Part shown: positions 50,301 to 62,868 of the stretch, piece by piece | How the letters are laid out: the number at the start of each line of letters is the position of its first letter | Position numbering within the stretch: position 1 is the first letter of the stretch | NCBI GenBank assembly: GCA_003254925.1 | Contig: QANZ01027390.1 | Span: 91,859 to 155,858, forward strand | DNA length: 64,000 bases | From: Chamaecrista fasciculata | Taxonomy: Eukaryota; Streptophyta; Magnoliopsida; Fabales; Fabaceae | Reading direction: 5' to 3' | Notes under the pieces: generated by a model | What the model saw: only the letters and a program-made list of their open reading frames with translations | What the model was told of the DNA's origin: nothing | Database searches by the model: none | Translations under genes and position numbers: made by a program

Positions 50301-53300
50301 GGAAAAATGACAAGACTAGGACAAAGTGCCTTAGCGTTTCGGACAAACATACCAGCCCGAATACCTAGCAAAAAGAGGAAGAATCAACTATGCACCAAAA
50401 ATTAATCAAAAAGGTCAATATAGCTGACAAAGTCACATAATTCAGCATGTACTCAACCATAACTACGAGCTGGGTAGTTTGCAGATGAAATCTCAGCAGT
50501 TCCTTTTGAGTTATTTGAGTGACATACAGCTACAGGCTTATCCAAGAGTTCAGGACAGTTCCTAATGACAACCGAGACAAAAAAGCAGTCCTGGTACAAA
50601 ATATCAGCACAAATTCACTAGCTTTAAAAGTGAACTCTAATATATCACAACAGGATTAAAGTGTTGGAGATAGGAAGACTGCAAAATTCATTCTTAAAAG
50701 TGTACTGTCATTAACCACAACAGTATTAAAATAACTACTGCAAAATCTATCCAAATAATTTTAACAAGATTGACCATGATAATTTATTGGAAACATCTAT
50801 GTAAGCTTTACCATATCAACATGGATAATGACTTTCCTCCCAGAAGTATCAGACAAATTAGCACCAGAACTTTCACAATTAACCCCAGTAGACAAGACAG
50901 GAAAACGCTTCCGATATCGATTTCTCCAAGTTCCTATAAAGTGCAGCCGTGAGCTCTGCAAATACCAAACAGCCATCATGATTTTACCAAATGAAGGCAT
51001 GGTCCCTCAGGCACCAGAAGTGTAAATTATTTTATTGATGATGTGACTCTTGTTAGACACAAAATCATGAGGTAATAATGCACGAAACATGTTGATATCA
51101 TATAACATATAATTTTGCATCCTAAAAATTCATTAAAAGAACAATATATTCCAGCAATTACATCTCTCTTCTTTATTTGTATCCTTTTTGTCGACATTAA
51201 AAAGTTTTAAAAGAACCAGGTTGATTAGTTTCAAACATGTAAATGTTTCATCCACCTTATCAATGAAAGAGCAAAAAGGTATTATTTATCTGATGGAATG
51301 GTCATTGACGGGCTCTGAGATTGATTACCAATAATTTTTGTAGAATGAAATAAAAATATTCAGCTTAATAGAGCATCATTGTATAAAAACAAAATAAGGG
51401 CCAAAAAAGGTACCAAGATAAGTAACCATTCATCATGCAATATTAAGTACAATTTCTTCCAACTTCACTACCTTGAAATAATTTTCCACAAAATTAGGGT
51501 CTGTAGAAGTTGAATGACACTGTTTAGAAGGCCCCATGGCTGCAGCACTTGGACTTTCTTTGGAATTCTGATCATCTAAGCAGTGGCTACTAGCTGATGT
51601 AGCAGGTCCTTGATGACTAAGTTCAAGTTCACTTTGCACATTTCCCTCATCTTTAATAACAGCATTGCTTCCTCCTGCAAGTTCTATTTCACTGCAATTT
51701 CTTCTAACCCTACTTGGCTCTTCTATAGTAGTTACATGGGTGGTCTCAGGTTCAATATCATCAGATTCAACGCTAGTTTGCTTTATAAATCCAGCCATCT
51801 CATCAACCTCGGTTGAGTGTGCATCCTTTGATTGGCCAACTCTCAATGATGAATCCTCAGAGTCAGCTTCTGCTCGACAGAGGGCATTAGTAGAAGCATC
51901 CTGCAACATTTTGCTACTTTTGGGAGTAAAGAAAGCTGACAGTTTTGGTTGATTATCAGCAAGCTGATCAAGTTGGTAAGGCATCCCTGTTAAAAACAAT
52001 TAGCATCACTTGTTAAATGATCGCAAAGACAAATATAATATATTTTTATTTCTCCAACCCAAAAAAAGTGAGATGCAGATAATAAGACTAAATGATAATG
52101 GAGGACCAGACAACAGTAATACCTAACAAGCAGACAGATTTACTTAAAAAAAAAAACAAAAAGAGTGGATTGTGATAAACATAAGGAATGAAATAGTCCT
52201 ACTGTAATTCTGTTCCCTTAAGAAGGTTTTGTCAATCATCCCCAATAAATATACATTAGACACTTGTCAAAAGAAAATATAAACATAAAAAGTCACAAAA
52301 ATGCCATAGCTTACAGCTCAGTAGTTTGCTAGCAGCAACTGAATCCAATATCCAAGTGGGTTTCACCACGGGCAGCCCTGCACTGAAGGCTCTGTATTGG
52401 AAAATTGAACAATCAGAACTAACTTACTTAAGCGGTGTATAATTGTAAAATTGCAATCTCAGGATTTAATGAAGTTCAGATTGAACCTTAAGTTCTTAAT
52501 TTTACTGTTGGGAAGATTGCTGCAGATAATATGTGTTACACGATGTCTTGAGAAATAATTCTCAAATCTTCCACCATATGTTAACATGTAGCCTCGCAAT
52601 TCCTGAAGCAAACTTCTTTCTAATAAATGTCATGCTATATTTGAATAAATTATAGAAAATGACAGTTGTTTTAATCAAGACCTTTTTCCAACTTAAAAGT
52701 ACAGTGGTATAACCTTAAAAAAGTATAGGAGTACAAAAGCTAACACTATCAGTAGTTCCTCTAAATAATATCACTAACTACCTCTTATATACAAATATAC
52801 ATAAATCCCCCAGTTGCAAAACATCACTGACATACACTCTAGATAAGATCCTCAGAGCAGGAAGACGCTAACCACAAACTCCAGCCCCATAGTTCCTACT
52901 TTTACATTTCCAAGATTTTGACTAAACAAAAAAGATAAGGTACAATTGACTATCAAACTCCGTCAAAACAAAGAAAGCTAAAGTAATTAATTAACGAATT
53001 CTACACATTTTTCATTAAAGTTCATAATAGTATTTTTCCTGTTTTCATGTTTCAGCAGCCAAGGAAAAACAAACAGAGCCAAAAAAAAAACCTGGCTTGA
53101 AGGAACCGTGAAACCATCTACAAATATGGAGACTCCACTAAATATAGACTTCCCGGAGCTAGAGCCACCACTAAAGGAAGAGGTCGAAGCTTCACTGTCA
53201 AACTGATTATGCAGTTTCCGATTCTTCTCTGCCATGTAACTACATTGACAAAAAAGTAGTCGAGTGCAAGATTATTACATAATTTGATGCACGATGTTCA

Positions 53301-53655
53301 CAATTCTTTCAATCTTGAATTATTCCAAAAGAAAAAAGTAACAATTAACTAGCGGTCACCGCGATTTCCATTACTATTAAAGTCCCTATAGGTATTTTCT
53401 CAAAAAAAAATATCAATCACTATTGACAGGTGACGGGAGATCTCAAATCAAAGAGCACAACCTGCCGAAATCGGAGAAGGCAGATTTTCGGAAGGAGGAG
53501 CGAGAGGAGGAGAGAGAACTTGAGCCCCAAGCGACGCCTAGGGTTTTCTGGTTGGTCTTCTTCTTCTTCTTGCAGTTATCACTAGAACGATTAGAAGATG
53601 ACGAATTGCAGAAATTTCGCTTTGAATTTCCAGAGCGAGACGAATCGAAACTCAT
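41326..53655 (-). CDS. REV1: DNA repair protein REV1 (Y-family translesion polymerase), 23 exons
   Basis: Minus-strand exons: 53655-53462, 53239-53092, 52602-52487, 52391-52315, 51986-51472, 50955-50812, 50590-50458, 50364-50276, 50146-50096, 50012-49809, 48679-48560, 47931-47839, 47410-47351, 47257-47171, 46984-46901, 46804-46732, 45679-45611, 45372-45298, 45136-44855, 44760-44690, 43603-42999, 42337-42277, 41373-41326. All have GT/AG borders and the total, 3399 nt, is in frame (1132 residues; Arabidopsis REV1 is about 1105). Domains: BRCT about 96-185; Y-family palm with DMDCFFVSV (D397) and SCDEAYLE (D494, E495); little finger about 600-770; two ubiquitin-binding motifs ('LPPEVFSELNETYGG', 'LPEDLKVDILEQLP'); a C-terminal domain ending HYGGTLLIPP that docks other translesion polymerases. 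It inserts dCMP opposite lesions in the nucleus. An alternative upstream Met at 53688 adds 11 residues. Confidence 0.93.
43880..44340 (+). repeat. unclassified repeat-like insert in REV1 intron 20
   Basis: This part of the intron is less AT-rich, with a partly open frame (for example 'RRGTRIQDSTGKVGVHG') and then a T-rich section. It resembles retroelement-derived sequence, but I could not assign a family. It lies between coding exons without touching them. Confidence 0.3.
49066..49502. mobile_element. foldback MITE in REV1 intron 10 (about 437 bp)
   Basis: The ends gagtaaattaat and attaatttactc are inverted copies. Interior arms pair imperfectly ('ctctgttcttaatttgatcatcc' against 'ggatcaaattaagagtgat'). 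It belongs to the same broad group as the MULE-type MITEs at 15846 and 19681, but a clear 9-bp duplication was not found. It lies wholly within the 1.1-kb intron. Confidence 0.65.
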
Positions 53656-53688
53656 TGTGTTCTCAGGGGATGAATGAGTACGCGGCAA

Positions 53689-54865
53689 GATTGTTGTTCT
53701 TGCGGGAACAGGTAGTGTCTGTCCAATGCTTACAACTTACAAGTGCATTCAAATGAAGCGGCAAAAAAAAAAAAAAAAGAAAACGTCAATGAATTATCAG
53801 AGGGACTAAAATGTATAATAAATTGTTATAAGTTTTTGGCTAAGTGCACTCTTGGTCCCCATAACTTTGGCAAAGGTCTTAATTTAGTCCCATAACTTTT
53901 TTTGTTATAATTTTAGTTCCATAACTTTTTTTTGTTGCAATTTTGGTCTCATAATTTCTGAAATTGTTCCACCGTGGGTCCAAACTCCAAAGCTGATTTC
54001 CATCTATTTTCTACCGTTAAAGATGATCTGACATACTGAGTTGAATGATAGATAGAACAGGGTACCAAAATGTAAATGAGCAAAGAACATGGTACTAGTG
54101 TCTTTTTTGAAATAACAATGTATTAAAGTGAAATCGGTCCATAGAATATGGTATCAAAATGTAATTTACCTTTTTAACTTTATGTAAATTAGATTTTTAC
54201 TTGCATTGCACATTTGCACGGGAAACTTTTAATCAATTTATTTTAAAATTTTATAGAATTATTAAAAAATTATTAAAATTATTATCTTTAATTTTTAGCT
54301 GAATAAATATAAAAAAGATAAAACTATAATTAAAAAACTTTGATATAATTAAATATCACTAGTTACATATATATATTACAAAATAAAATAATAATTATTG
54401 TACGTAGTTATTTTACAAATCAAAATATAATTAATTGTTGTAGTCACCTCACAAATAAAAATATGTGTTTTATGGACATGATGTGCTAATTTGATATATA
54501 AGAAAAATGTCAAAGTGCATTTTTGGTCTGTAATTTTTACTCGAGTCTCAATTTGATTTCATAATATTTTTTTTATATTTTTTGTCTTATATATTTAGGT
54601 TATTTTGCAAAATTTTAAATTTAAATTAAAATCCCAAAGATATGAGAAATTTGAAATTTAAATTAAAATCCCATCATATATGATTAATTATGGGATCATT
54701 CAAATATATAAAGTTCATTCAAATTTTGAAAGATAATATATTTGAATTAAAAATCCCATATCTCAACATATATATGTACGGGGTTTCCTAACTTTTCTTT
54801 CCGTCTTGCATATTCACTGAATTCCCTTCACTTCGATCTTCATACGAGTTTGAATTATAATTATT
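53689..54865. other. divergent intergenic region between REV1 and the F-box gene
   Basis: About 1.2 kb separates the two start codons, which point away from each other, so both promoters must lie here. The section 53840-54175 holds decayed foldback sequence ('agtgcactcttggtcccc', 'aaaatgtaatttacc'). Confidence 0.55.
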
Positions 54866-57800
54866 ATGTCTCAAGAGAGAAATCTGCCTTCAGAGCCATG
54901 CCCATGGCTTGTATACTCATACGGTCGTTACATGAAAGACCAAATTTTCTGCTCTCTGTCTCATCCTCACACATTAATCTACCACAAGAGAATCCCTACT
55001 TTGAGTGCTGATTCTCACATCGTTGCTCATTCTTATGGTTGGTTCCTTCTCTCCCACCAAAATAATAATAATGGCACACACATACACTTGTCTCTTTGGA
55101 ACCCCACAATTAATATCTCTCATGATCATCAATCTGATCATAATACATCATCATTCGTCCACTTACCTCCTCTGTTCTTGAAGTCCACCCATAAAGTAAC
55201 ACATTATTTCCTGTCATCACCACCTAATGAGGATCCTGATTCAATGGTGTTGTTGTTTGTGGATGGTACTCTTCATCCTTCTCTCTTTTATATACGTCCT
55301 GCTGCACATCAACAACATAATAATAAGCGTTTTTGGGTTGAGATTCCTTACGAAAATCACCTTCATGGGTGTGTTTCCTATAATGGAAACTTGTATTCTT
55401 TTCCGTCTCAAGGAGATGATATATTTGTCACACTCCATGTGGACAAACACAATTACCATCTAAGTACTCAGAAGTTATGTCCATTGCCAACCAGAAATAC
55501 AGTCAATCAAGTGGGGCTCTCACTTACTATTAAGTTTATGAATCAACTCATTGAATGTCGTGGGGAGCTACTATATGTGTACATTGGATATGTTGTGGAG
55601 CCAAAGATTAATTATAAGCAAGTTGTTGAAGTTAGTGTGTTCAAGTTAGATTTTGATACAATGATTTGGGAGAAAGCTAATAATTTGATGGGTCGAGCTG
55701 TTTTCTTCAATGCGTTAGGTGATTCTTGGTGTTCTGCATTTGGGAAAGGAATGATAGAAGCTGATTCTCTATATTTTACTCTTCCAAATACTAAAACCTT
55801 GTACTCTTTCAACCTTAAGGATGGCTGTCTATCAATTAATTTGCCATGTCCTAATTTACCACCAATATGCAGTTCTCCAAAGATTCTGGTGCCTCATCAT
55901 GTCAGGTATATATGTATAGGTCAAAATATACTTTTGGTCTCATAACTTTTGCTCAGGTCTCAATTTGGTCTCCTAACTTTTTAGTTGCACTTTTGGTTCC
56001 ATATCTTTTGCTTAGGTTGCAAATTTGGTCCCGTGTTGCTCTTTTGATCCCATATCCTTGGGTCAAGTTGTAGAATTGGTCTTATATCTTTTGATCAAAT
56101 TGTAGAATTGGTCTCATATCTTCGGGTCAGGTGCAGAATTGGTCTCACATCTTTGGATCAAATGGGATTGATGATAGATTAAATTTTTTGTAAAGATATA
56201 TGACCATTTCTGCAACCTGACTAAAAAATATGGGATTAAAAGTGATATGGGACCAAAATCTGCAACATTTTACAAAGATATGGGACCAAAAGTGCAATAA
56301 AAAAATTATGGGACCAAAATGAGATCTGAGCAAAAGTTATGTGACCAAAAGTGCACTTTGACCATATACATATATATATATATATATTGAGAAGTCTAGA
56401 ATTATTTTATTTCTTATTTTATCATTATCTTTTAGGATTTATCTTATCTTATTGTTATCTTTTAAATTAAAATTTGATTTATATTATATCATTATCTTAT
56501 CAAATAGAATTCGATTAGATATTAGATTAGATATCTTTAATTATTATCTTTTCAAATTAGATTTAGGATTCCTAACTTGATTAGGAATATTTTCTCTTAT
56601 TTAAGCTGTAAACTTTTTGTTTAGATACGAATTTTATTATCTAATTCTCAACAATATTTATATATATATATATAATTGTCATTGTTTGGATACTGATTTT
56701 TATATATATTCTAATTATTTATATTTCATTTTGTTGCTTAGGTTATGCAATAGTGAAGAAGAAGTTGATGGAAAAGAGGATAATACTACAATCGAAATTC
56801 AAACAGAAGAAACAACTTTGTCTGATCTTCCACTAGAAATTTTAATGGAAATTACAGATTGCTTAAACCTATTTGATTATTTGAATTTTCGTGCTGCTTG
56901 TCAGGATTTTCAGTTTATAGTCCCCAAGCTTAAGAGAAAACAGGCTTTACAAAAGTTTAAAACCTGTCTTTCATCATCATCATTATGGCTTTTGCTTCCT
57001 ACAACCAACATGGCTGCTTTAAAGTTCATTGATCCTGTTCATGGCACTAGTTTTATGATGAATCTTCCTGAATCACTAAAGGGAAGCATAGTGCGTTATT
57101 CAAGAAACGGTTGGTTGCTAATGTGTGATAAAAAAGCCTCAATCTCATTCTTCAACCCATTTACTGATGAAATCATCAAATTAGCAGATACACCTACACA
57201 AGTACCTGCTGTTTCATGTGCCATGGCTTTCTCATCCTTGCCAACTTTGTCCGATTGTAAAATCGTGGGGTGTTATGCCTTTCCTCCCACAGATTCTACT
57301 TCTGAACTTTGTGTCTTAGTTTCTGCTATGGGAAAAGATAAGCAATGGCTAAATGACAACTTAGAGGATGATGAGTCATTTTGGTTAAGTAATAATAGTC
57401 CTTTGTTTCACGAAGGATACTTTTATCTTTTAGGACGAGAAGGGAATTTGTCATTTCTAGAGTTTGAAGAAATGGAAAATGACATGGAGGAGATTGAAAG
57501 GCATCTTAGCTGGGTTGTTCTTCCAGAAGCTAAAGCACCTTGCAATTATTTTCAAGACAACTTCTTGGTAGAATGTAATGGAAAACTTGTCTCAATATTT
57601 GTGGGTCAAATGGGGAAGTGGCTAAAAGTCTTCAGCTTCAATTTTATTACATTGTCTTGGGAGAAAGTGAAGAGTTTAGGAAACTATGTGATTTATGTTT
57701 CTCCATCTTCATGTATTTCCAAAGAAGCAAGCATTAAGGGTACAGAGAATAGGATTTACTTTCCAAGATTTCATGAGAATAGCATGGTGTTTTATTCTTT

Positions 57801-57909
57801 GGAGACAAGAAAATTTCATGCTGATGATGATGGTAAAGGCACTATTGTGGAGAGCTTCTACCGTACAAAGGAGCCATTAGTGGCAACTTGGATAGAACCT
57901 ATGTATTAG
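54866..57909 (+). CDS. F-box protein with two DUF295 (KIB-type beta-propeller) domains
   Basis: Two exons, 54866-55905 and 56742-57909, join in frame (phase 2, AG|G) to give 735 residues. Residues 1-346 form one DUF295/KIB1-4-like domain ('WLVYSYGRYMKDQIFCSL', 'SLWNPTINI', 'FKLDFDTMIWEKANNL'). The F-box spans about 372-410 ('LSDLPLEILMEITDCLN'). A second DUF295 domain fills the rest ('GWLLMCDKKASISFFNPFTDEI', 'FSFNFITLSWEKVKSLG', 'IYFPRF'). F-box proteins link targets to SCF ubiquitin ligases, and the DUF295 repeats would bind the target. F-box/kelch-like proteins of the At1g57790 type are the nearest I can recall. An alternative is two adjacent genes, but the splice sites and shared frame favour one. 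Confidence 0.85.
55919..56363. mobile_element. foldback MITE in the F-box gene intron (about 445 bp)
   Basis: Long inverted arms: ggtcaaaatatacttttggt at the left and gaccaaaagtgcactttgacc at the right; pairing extends over about 50 bases ('cataacttttgctcag' on both arms). The flanking 9-mers atatgtata and atatacata are similar but not identical. The element makes up half of the intron separating the two DUF295 halves. Confidence 0.75.
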
Positions 57910-59098
57910 ATGAATATTTTTTTAACCTTTTAATTGAATCTGTTTCTTTGTTTTTTTTTTGGGCTAGGATGTAAAAATTGTACCTAGTTGTGTGATTTCC
58001 CTGCTTTATGTGTACCTCCTTGAATTGTCTGTTTGCAGATTCAGAGAATGAGTTCATTAATGGCTAGCGCCTAATTAGCTAAGAACGGAGGAACAAAAAG
58101 TAGTGTCTAGTATAGCATTTCTTGTGTTTGAGATTGCCATGTCTTTTGACCTTAATTTCTTTGATGTCAATGGTATAGTAATATATAGTTCATTGAAATT
58201 TTGATGACTTCATTAATCTCTGCATAATGTTTCCTTCAACTTCAATCATTTCACTGTCTATGATTCTAAATCTATAATGAATATTGTTATGCAACTTCCA
58301 GTCAATCCCTTTTATCCATATACTGAATTCAAGCATATATGGATCATGTTATTGTTCTGAACGATGATGCACTTGAAGATGCTTATCGATTTCTTGACTC
58401 TTGACAACTTTCATTCATGGTTGTTCTGTTCTGCACTTTTTTTATGTTTTTGAAAATTTGTTTATATTGGCCAACTTTGTTTGAGACTGATATAAATATT
58501 GTTCTGTATTTTGAAATGGGAATATGGTCTTTTGCAATGGAGTCAGTAATTTTAACCTTCATTTTCATCTGTTATATGTAATTTGAGATATGGTAAATTA
58601 ATATTTTGAACTTGATTTGGAGATTTCTTTCAAAGGTTATCTAATAAATTTTTTTTTCATAAAATACAGTTTGCAGGTAACAATACGTCCCAAGTCATAT
58701 ATCATGGAGAGGATAATGAAGAATACAGTGCCTTGGGTAAATAGAATTTTAGTATATTATATTTTATTGGAGAACTGTGATCTTTTATAAATTTAATTTT
58801 GTTAATAAACTAGTATTTGGCTAAATAGATCCTAAAGGAGATCATTAAGGTTCCTATCATTGTCACTTATTATATATAATGTTCCTTTTTTTTTCTTTTC
58901 TATTATTTTCATGCTAACTTACTAAGTTTAACTATATAGTTAACTAATTTCTTTTCAATTATAGCTATCATTCGCTGTTGCTATGGAATTTAGAAGAGTT
59001 GCCAAAGTAAATTTCAAGTTGAGAAGTTTGTAAAATAGTGTTAAATTTGGGGTGAATTGATTATTGTTGTGCTCTGTGATGAAGAGTGATTTAGTTTA
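57910..59098. other. 3' flank of the F-box gene and intergenic stretch
   Basis: Includes the likely 3' UTR (57910 to about 58200). A 60-bp exon-like segment at 58677-58736, bordered by AG and GT, is open in two frames but matches no family I know. Otherwise no gene seen. Confidence 0.4.
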
Positions 59099-59278
59099 TC
59101 TTATATTATATGGCTCCACCCCTTTCTGGTCGTCCATGTTTAAAATTATAGTCTATGAAATTAAAAATAAGAGAAAATTTACTATTTGGTCTCTCTTTCT
59201 TTACTAAGTTAACAATTTAGTCCCTTATTTATTTTACATACATATTTGCGTGCCCGTTAGGACACGCAAAGCCCCTAG
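59099..59278 (+). mobile_element. short Helitron-type element (180 bp)
   Basis: Starts TCTTATATTATATGG after an A and ends gccccTAG before a T. Just ahead of the end is the hairpin gcgtgcccgttaggacacgc (59249-59268), near-perfectly self-complementary. This is the textbook Helitron 3' layout: hairpin, about ten bases, CTRR. No coding capacity. Confidence 0.85.
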
Positions 59279-60736
59279 TAATTTATATGTACATTACAAC
59301 AATAAATTTTTAATGGTATTAATATGTGTGATTCTCTTTGGATACATGAATTTTCTCATAAGTAAATGATATATATATAATTATAATTTAGTAATGTATA
59401 TATATGAGTAAAAACAATTGTTACTAAATTAAAATTATGACTAATAATTTAGTAATGTATATAATTTTTACCAATAATTTTTTTACTCTTTAGCAACATT
59501 TATAATTGTATTGACAAGAAGACATTAGTAGTAGTTGAGCTGCTAGCAAAGTTTCTAGTTCTATGAGTAAATACTATAAAGTAACAGGGAAATAGCAATA
59601 ATATTTCATTTTATACTAACAATTTAATAAGGACTAATATAACTCTTAGTGGCAGTTTGAAGAACTTATAGTAACAATTATGACTACTTTGAAAATCTCA
59701 AGTTTCTAGTAGCGGTTGAATAATCATCCCCTAATAAATTCCAATCAAAATAGTATATCTCAAGTTTCTAGTAGCGGTTGAATAATCATCCCCTAACAAA
59801 TCTCAACATATATCTATTGAAAGTGATATTGAATTTAATCCTACTTTAAAATCCTACAATCCCTAGATATATGTTGAGATTTGCTTCATGTGGCCTTCTC
59901 ATCATTCTTTTTACCTTCCATCGCTTATTAGAAAACCATTTATCAACTTGATGAAAAGTGATTCCAAGTTCTCATGCTAGGAGTTCCTTTGTGGCTCGAT
60001 CTGATACCTATTTTTCGTTGAATGACTCAAACAGCCTCTGAAAAAAAGCAAAAAAAAACAAACAATAAAAATTTTAACAAAAGGAAATATTTGCTAAAAA
60101 TTAAATTTAGGAGATTTCAATAAACCTTTTCACGTTTCTTCTCCTAGAAACATGCATCGAATCCTCCGATTGAGGATTCGGCAGTACATTAGAAGGAAGG
60201 CTTAATCCTCTTTCCAAATTTTCAAAAGCAACATTGTCACATTCTTCAAATTTGGATTCATCTCCCAATTAGTCATGCTCTCACCAAAATATTCTGAATT
60301 AGAATCACATGATCTTTCTTTTTCAACATCTTTTATGGTAATACAAATATTATTATCCTAACTATCCTGACTATTGCCGTCAACATTATTATCATCCAGA
60401 CTATCAATATATACAATAATTTCCTATTTCTAAAGGCCTTTTTAGAATTGAATTTTTTTTTTGCCCAAAAGATGAATCATTTTATTAAAAAGAAACAAAC
60501 AACGTATACAATAGCAAGTTTTTAGATTTAAGTTTATGTTAAATGAATTGCAAAAAAGGTTACGAACAAAAAAGAAAAGAATCAAAATTTTAAGAAGAGC
60601 TAGTTTTTAAAATTCTTGGTTTTGGATTTGTGTGTCCATCACTACATAATTTCTAAATAATTATAAAAACTAATTCTGAGAATTCTAAGAACTATTTTTT
60701 TCTTTCTTTTGGAGCCAAGAATTACAAATGGAATTA
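59279..60736. other. AT-rich intergenic stretch with a short tandem duplication
   Basis: No supported gene. 'atctcaagtttctagtagcg' and the ~20 bases after it occur at 59695 and again at 59757, a 62-bp tandem duplication. The section 60436-60560 resembles 63034-63140 ('gtttttagatttaagtttatgtt'), a dispersed repeat pair. Confidence 0.5.
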
Positions 60737-60897
60737 TCTTATATTATATAGCTCCACCCCTTTCTGGTCGTCCATGTTTAAAACTATAGTCTATGAAATT
60801 AAAAATAAGAGAAAATTTACTATTTGGTCTCTCTTTCTTTACTAAATTAACAATTTAGTCCTTTATTTATTTTACATACGGGCACGCAAAGCCCTAG
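60737..60897 (+). mobile_element. short Helitron-type element (161 bp)
   Basis: Starts TCTTATATTATATAGCTCC after an A and ends gccCTAG before a T. The interior is almost identical to the copy at 59099-59278 ('ctccacccctttctggtcgt'), but half of the terminal hairpin is missing ('gggcacgc' only). Confidence 0.8.
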
Positions 60898-61941
60898 TAT
60901 ATATATATGGGATAGTCTAACATGCAACTTGTAAGATACATGTAATAGATGAGGTGGTACAATCATAACCATTGACATGATCTAATGATGTTAAATAATA
61001 AATAGGTAACCGGTTGAAGAAGTAAACTTCATATTATGCTTAAAATTAGTATATTTCCTATAAAACTTAACGTTCTTGCAGATTAGTCCTAAAATAGTAA
61101 ATAATTGGAAAATTTAATCATCTTGTCCCTATAGTTCATATGAATTTTGAATTTAGTCCCTGTAATTTATTTTTTAAAAAAATTAGTCCCTACACTTAAA
61201 TAACATTTAATAATTTAGTCCTTATTGACTAATCCGTTATAATACTATTAACTTTTTCAAGTAATTAAAAGGTGATTAATTAATTAATTAATAATTAATT
61301 AATTGCTTGATGAATTAATCCAACGTTGCTGCAATTGCATCTTCATCCCTCACTCTATCGCTACAGTTAAAGTATATATGATTTGGGGATCCCTCTATAT
61401 TCAGTTATGGAAGAGGAATATGCTGGCGAAATTATCGTAGTTTATTGCCAACACTTTGTATTTTGGCCAACTGTCATAACTTGGCAACCATATGGAAAAA
61501 TAGCTTGCACGGGTAGAATTCAAGTAAAATAGAGTGGCTTTATTTTCAGAGGAAACCTACTATTTGGTCCTTCGTTTTTCACAGTTTTAACTATTTGGTC
61601 CCTGGATTTTTTAAATAAACAATTTGGTTCCTAAAAAATTAAAAATATCAACTCGTTAGTCCTTGTAGTCTATCTCCGTTACCAACATTGATAACTTGGC
61701 CGTTAAGTGCACATTTAACATGTTAAATGTCATATATTTTTTTTTTGTGAGAGTGTCACATATTTAACTATTTGGGACCACTTAGGGTTTGAGATTTGAG
61801 AATAATTCAATAATTTATGTCTTATGAGAATTTCACAGCATCTAACATGTCAGGTAAGCATTTAACGTTTGATAGATCAATGATAAAAAAAAACTAAACA
61901 GTTGACAATTATGATAAATGATAGATCAAATAGTCTATTTC
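60898..61941. other. AT-rich intergenic stretch with foldback debris
   Basis: No supported gene. 61110-61240 and 61555-61930 carry 'ctatttggtccctgg' and 'tttagtccctgtaattt' phrases typical of decayed MITEs. Confidence 0.45.
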
Positions 61942-62101
61942 AACTATTATCTCGTATTTGATGGGTGTTTAAACAGCGTGTTTTTGTAACAGTAAACCAC
62001 GAATACGAGGTAATAGTTTTTTACAAAAAAAAAAAAAAAAAACCTATTATCTAGTATTCGTGGTTTACTGGCGCCGTTTAAACACCCGCAAAAACGCACC
62101 C
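61942..62101. repeat. compound inverted repeat
   Basis: The phrase 'cagtaaaccacgaatacgag' (from 61990) is mirrored by 'tattcgtggtttactg' (62055-62070). 'gggtgtttaaac' (61963) is mirrored by 'gtttaaacaccc' (62076-62087). The arms fold into a long hairpin around an A-run at 62025-62042. No ORF. Confidence 0.65.
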
Positions 62102-62678
62102 AAAGTGAATCAAATCACCAAAAAATCAACAACACTCAAAAATATCGAACCCTAACAAAAATTTTCTGAATCTAACACAGAACGAGGCGTTTACTCAAAA
62201 TTTCTTGTATGAAGATGCTCAAAGGGTGCCGATAAACAAAACTCAAGAATAAAAATTTCAAAACAAACTCGAAACAAGGAAAATCGAAGAACCGAAACGT
62301 GAAAAATCGGGAAAGAAAAAGCCACGAATTCAATTTTTGTCCTGCGTAAGCTCAATTTATAGCAAATATAATAGGCCTAAAAAAATTTATAGCAAATATA
62401 AAATAGTTTATGCATTTTAGTTTAATTGGAGTCTAAAATTAAAATAGAATAAAATTTAGGGTATAATATATAAATGTACATAATATTTTGGTTATTTTTT
62501 ATTCAGGTCATAGATTTCATGTATCAAAATTTTATTAGCTTATAATTCATTGCATCTATATCAAGAATCAAACTTTGCATTATTCTCAAATCCTATATAT
62601 ATATATATAGAAGAAAACAAGAGAAAACTATCCTCCATCTATATTGGAACCAATGATCAAAGGGATGATATATATATA

Positions 62679-62868
62679 CTAGGGGTTTTGCGTGCCCTAA
62701 CGGGTACGTAAATATGTATATAAAATAATTTAGGGACCAAATTGTTAATTCAGTAAAAAAGAATGGACTAAATAATTAATTTTCTCTTATTTTAATTGCA
62801 TTTAATATTTTTATCTTAGTATATGTAGAAGGACGACCAGAAGGCTCTTCCCATATATAATATAGTAT
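62679..62868 (-). mobile_element. short Helitron-type element (about 190 bp)
   Basis: On the minus strand it ends with the hairpin acgtacccgttagggcacgc, then aaaaccccTAG before a T. Its start TATACTATATTATATATGGG aligns with the family 5' end, although the leading TC is not clear. It carries the same interior as the other copies. Confidence 0.75.
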
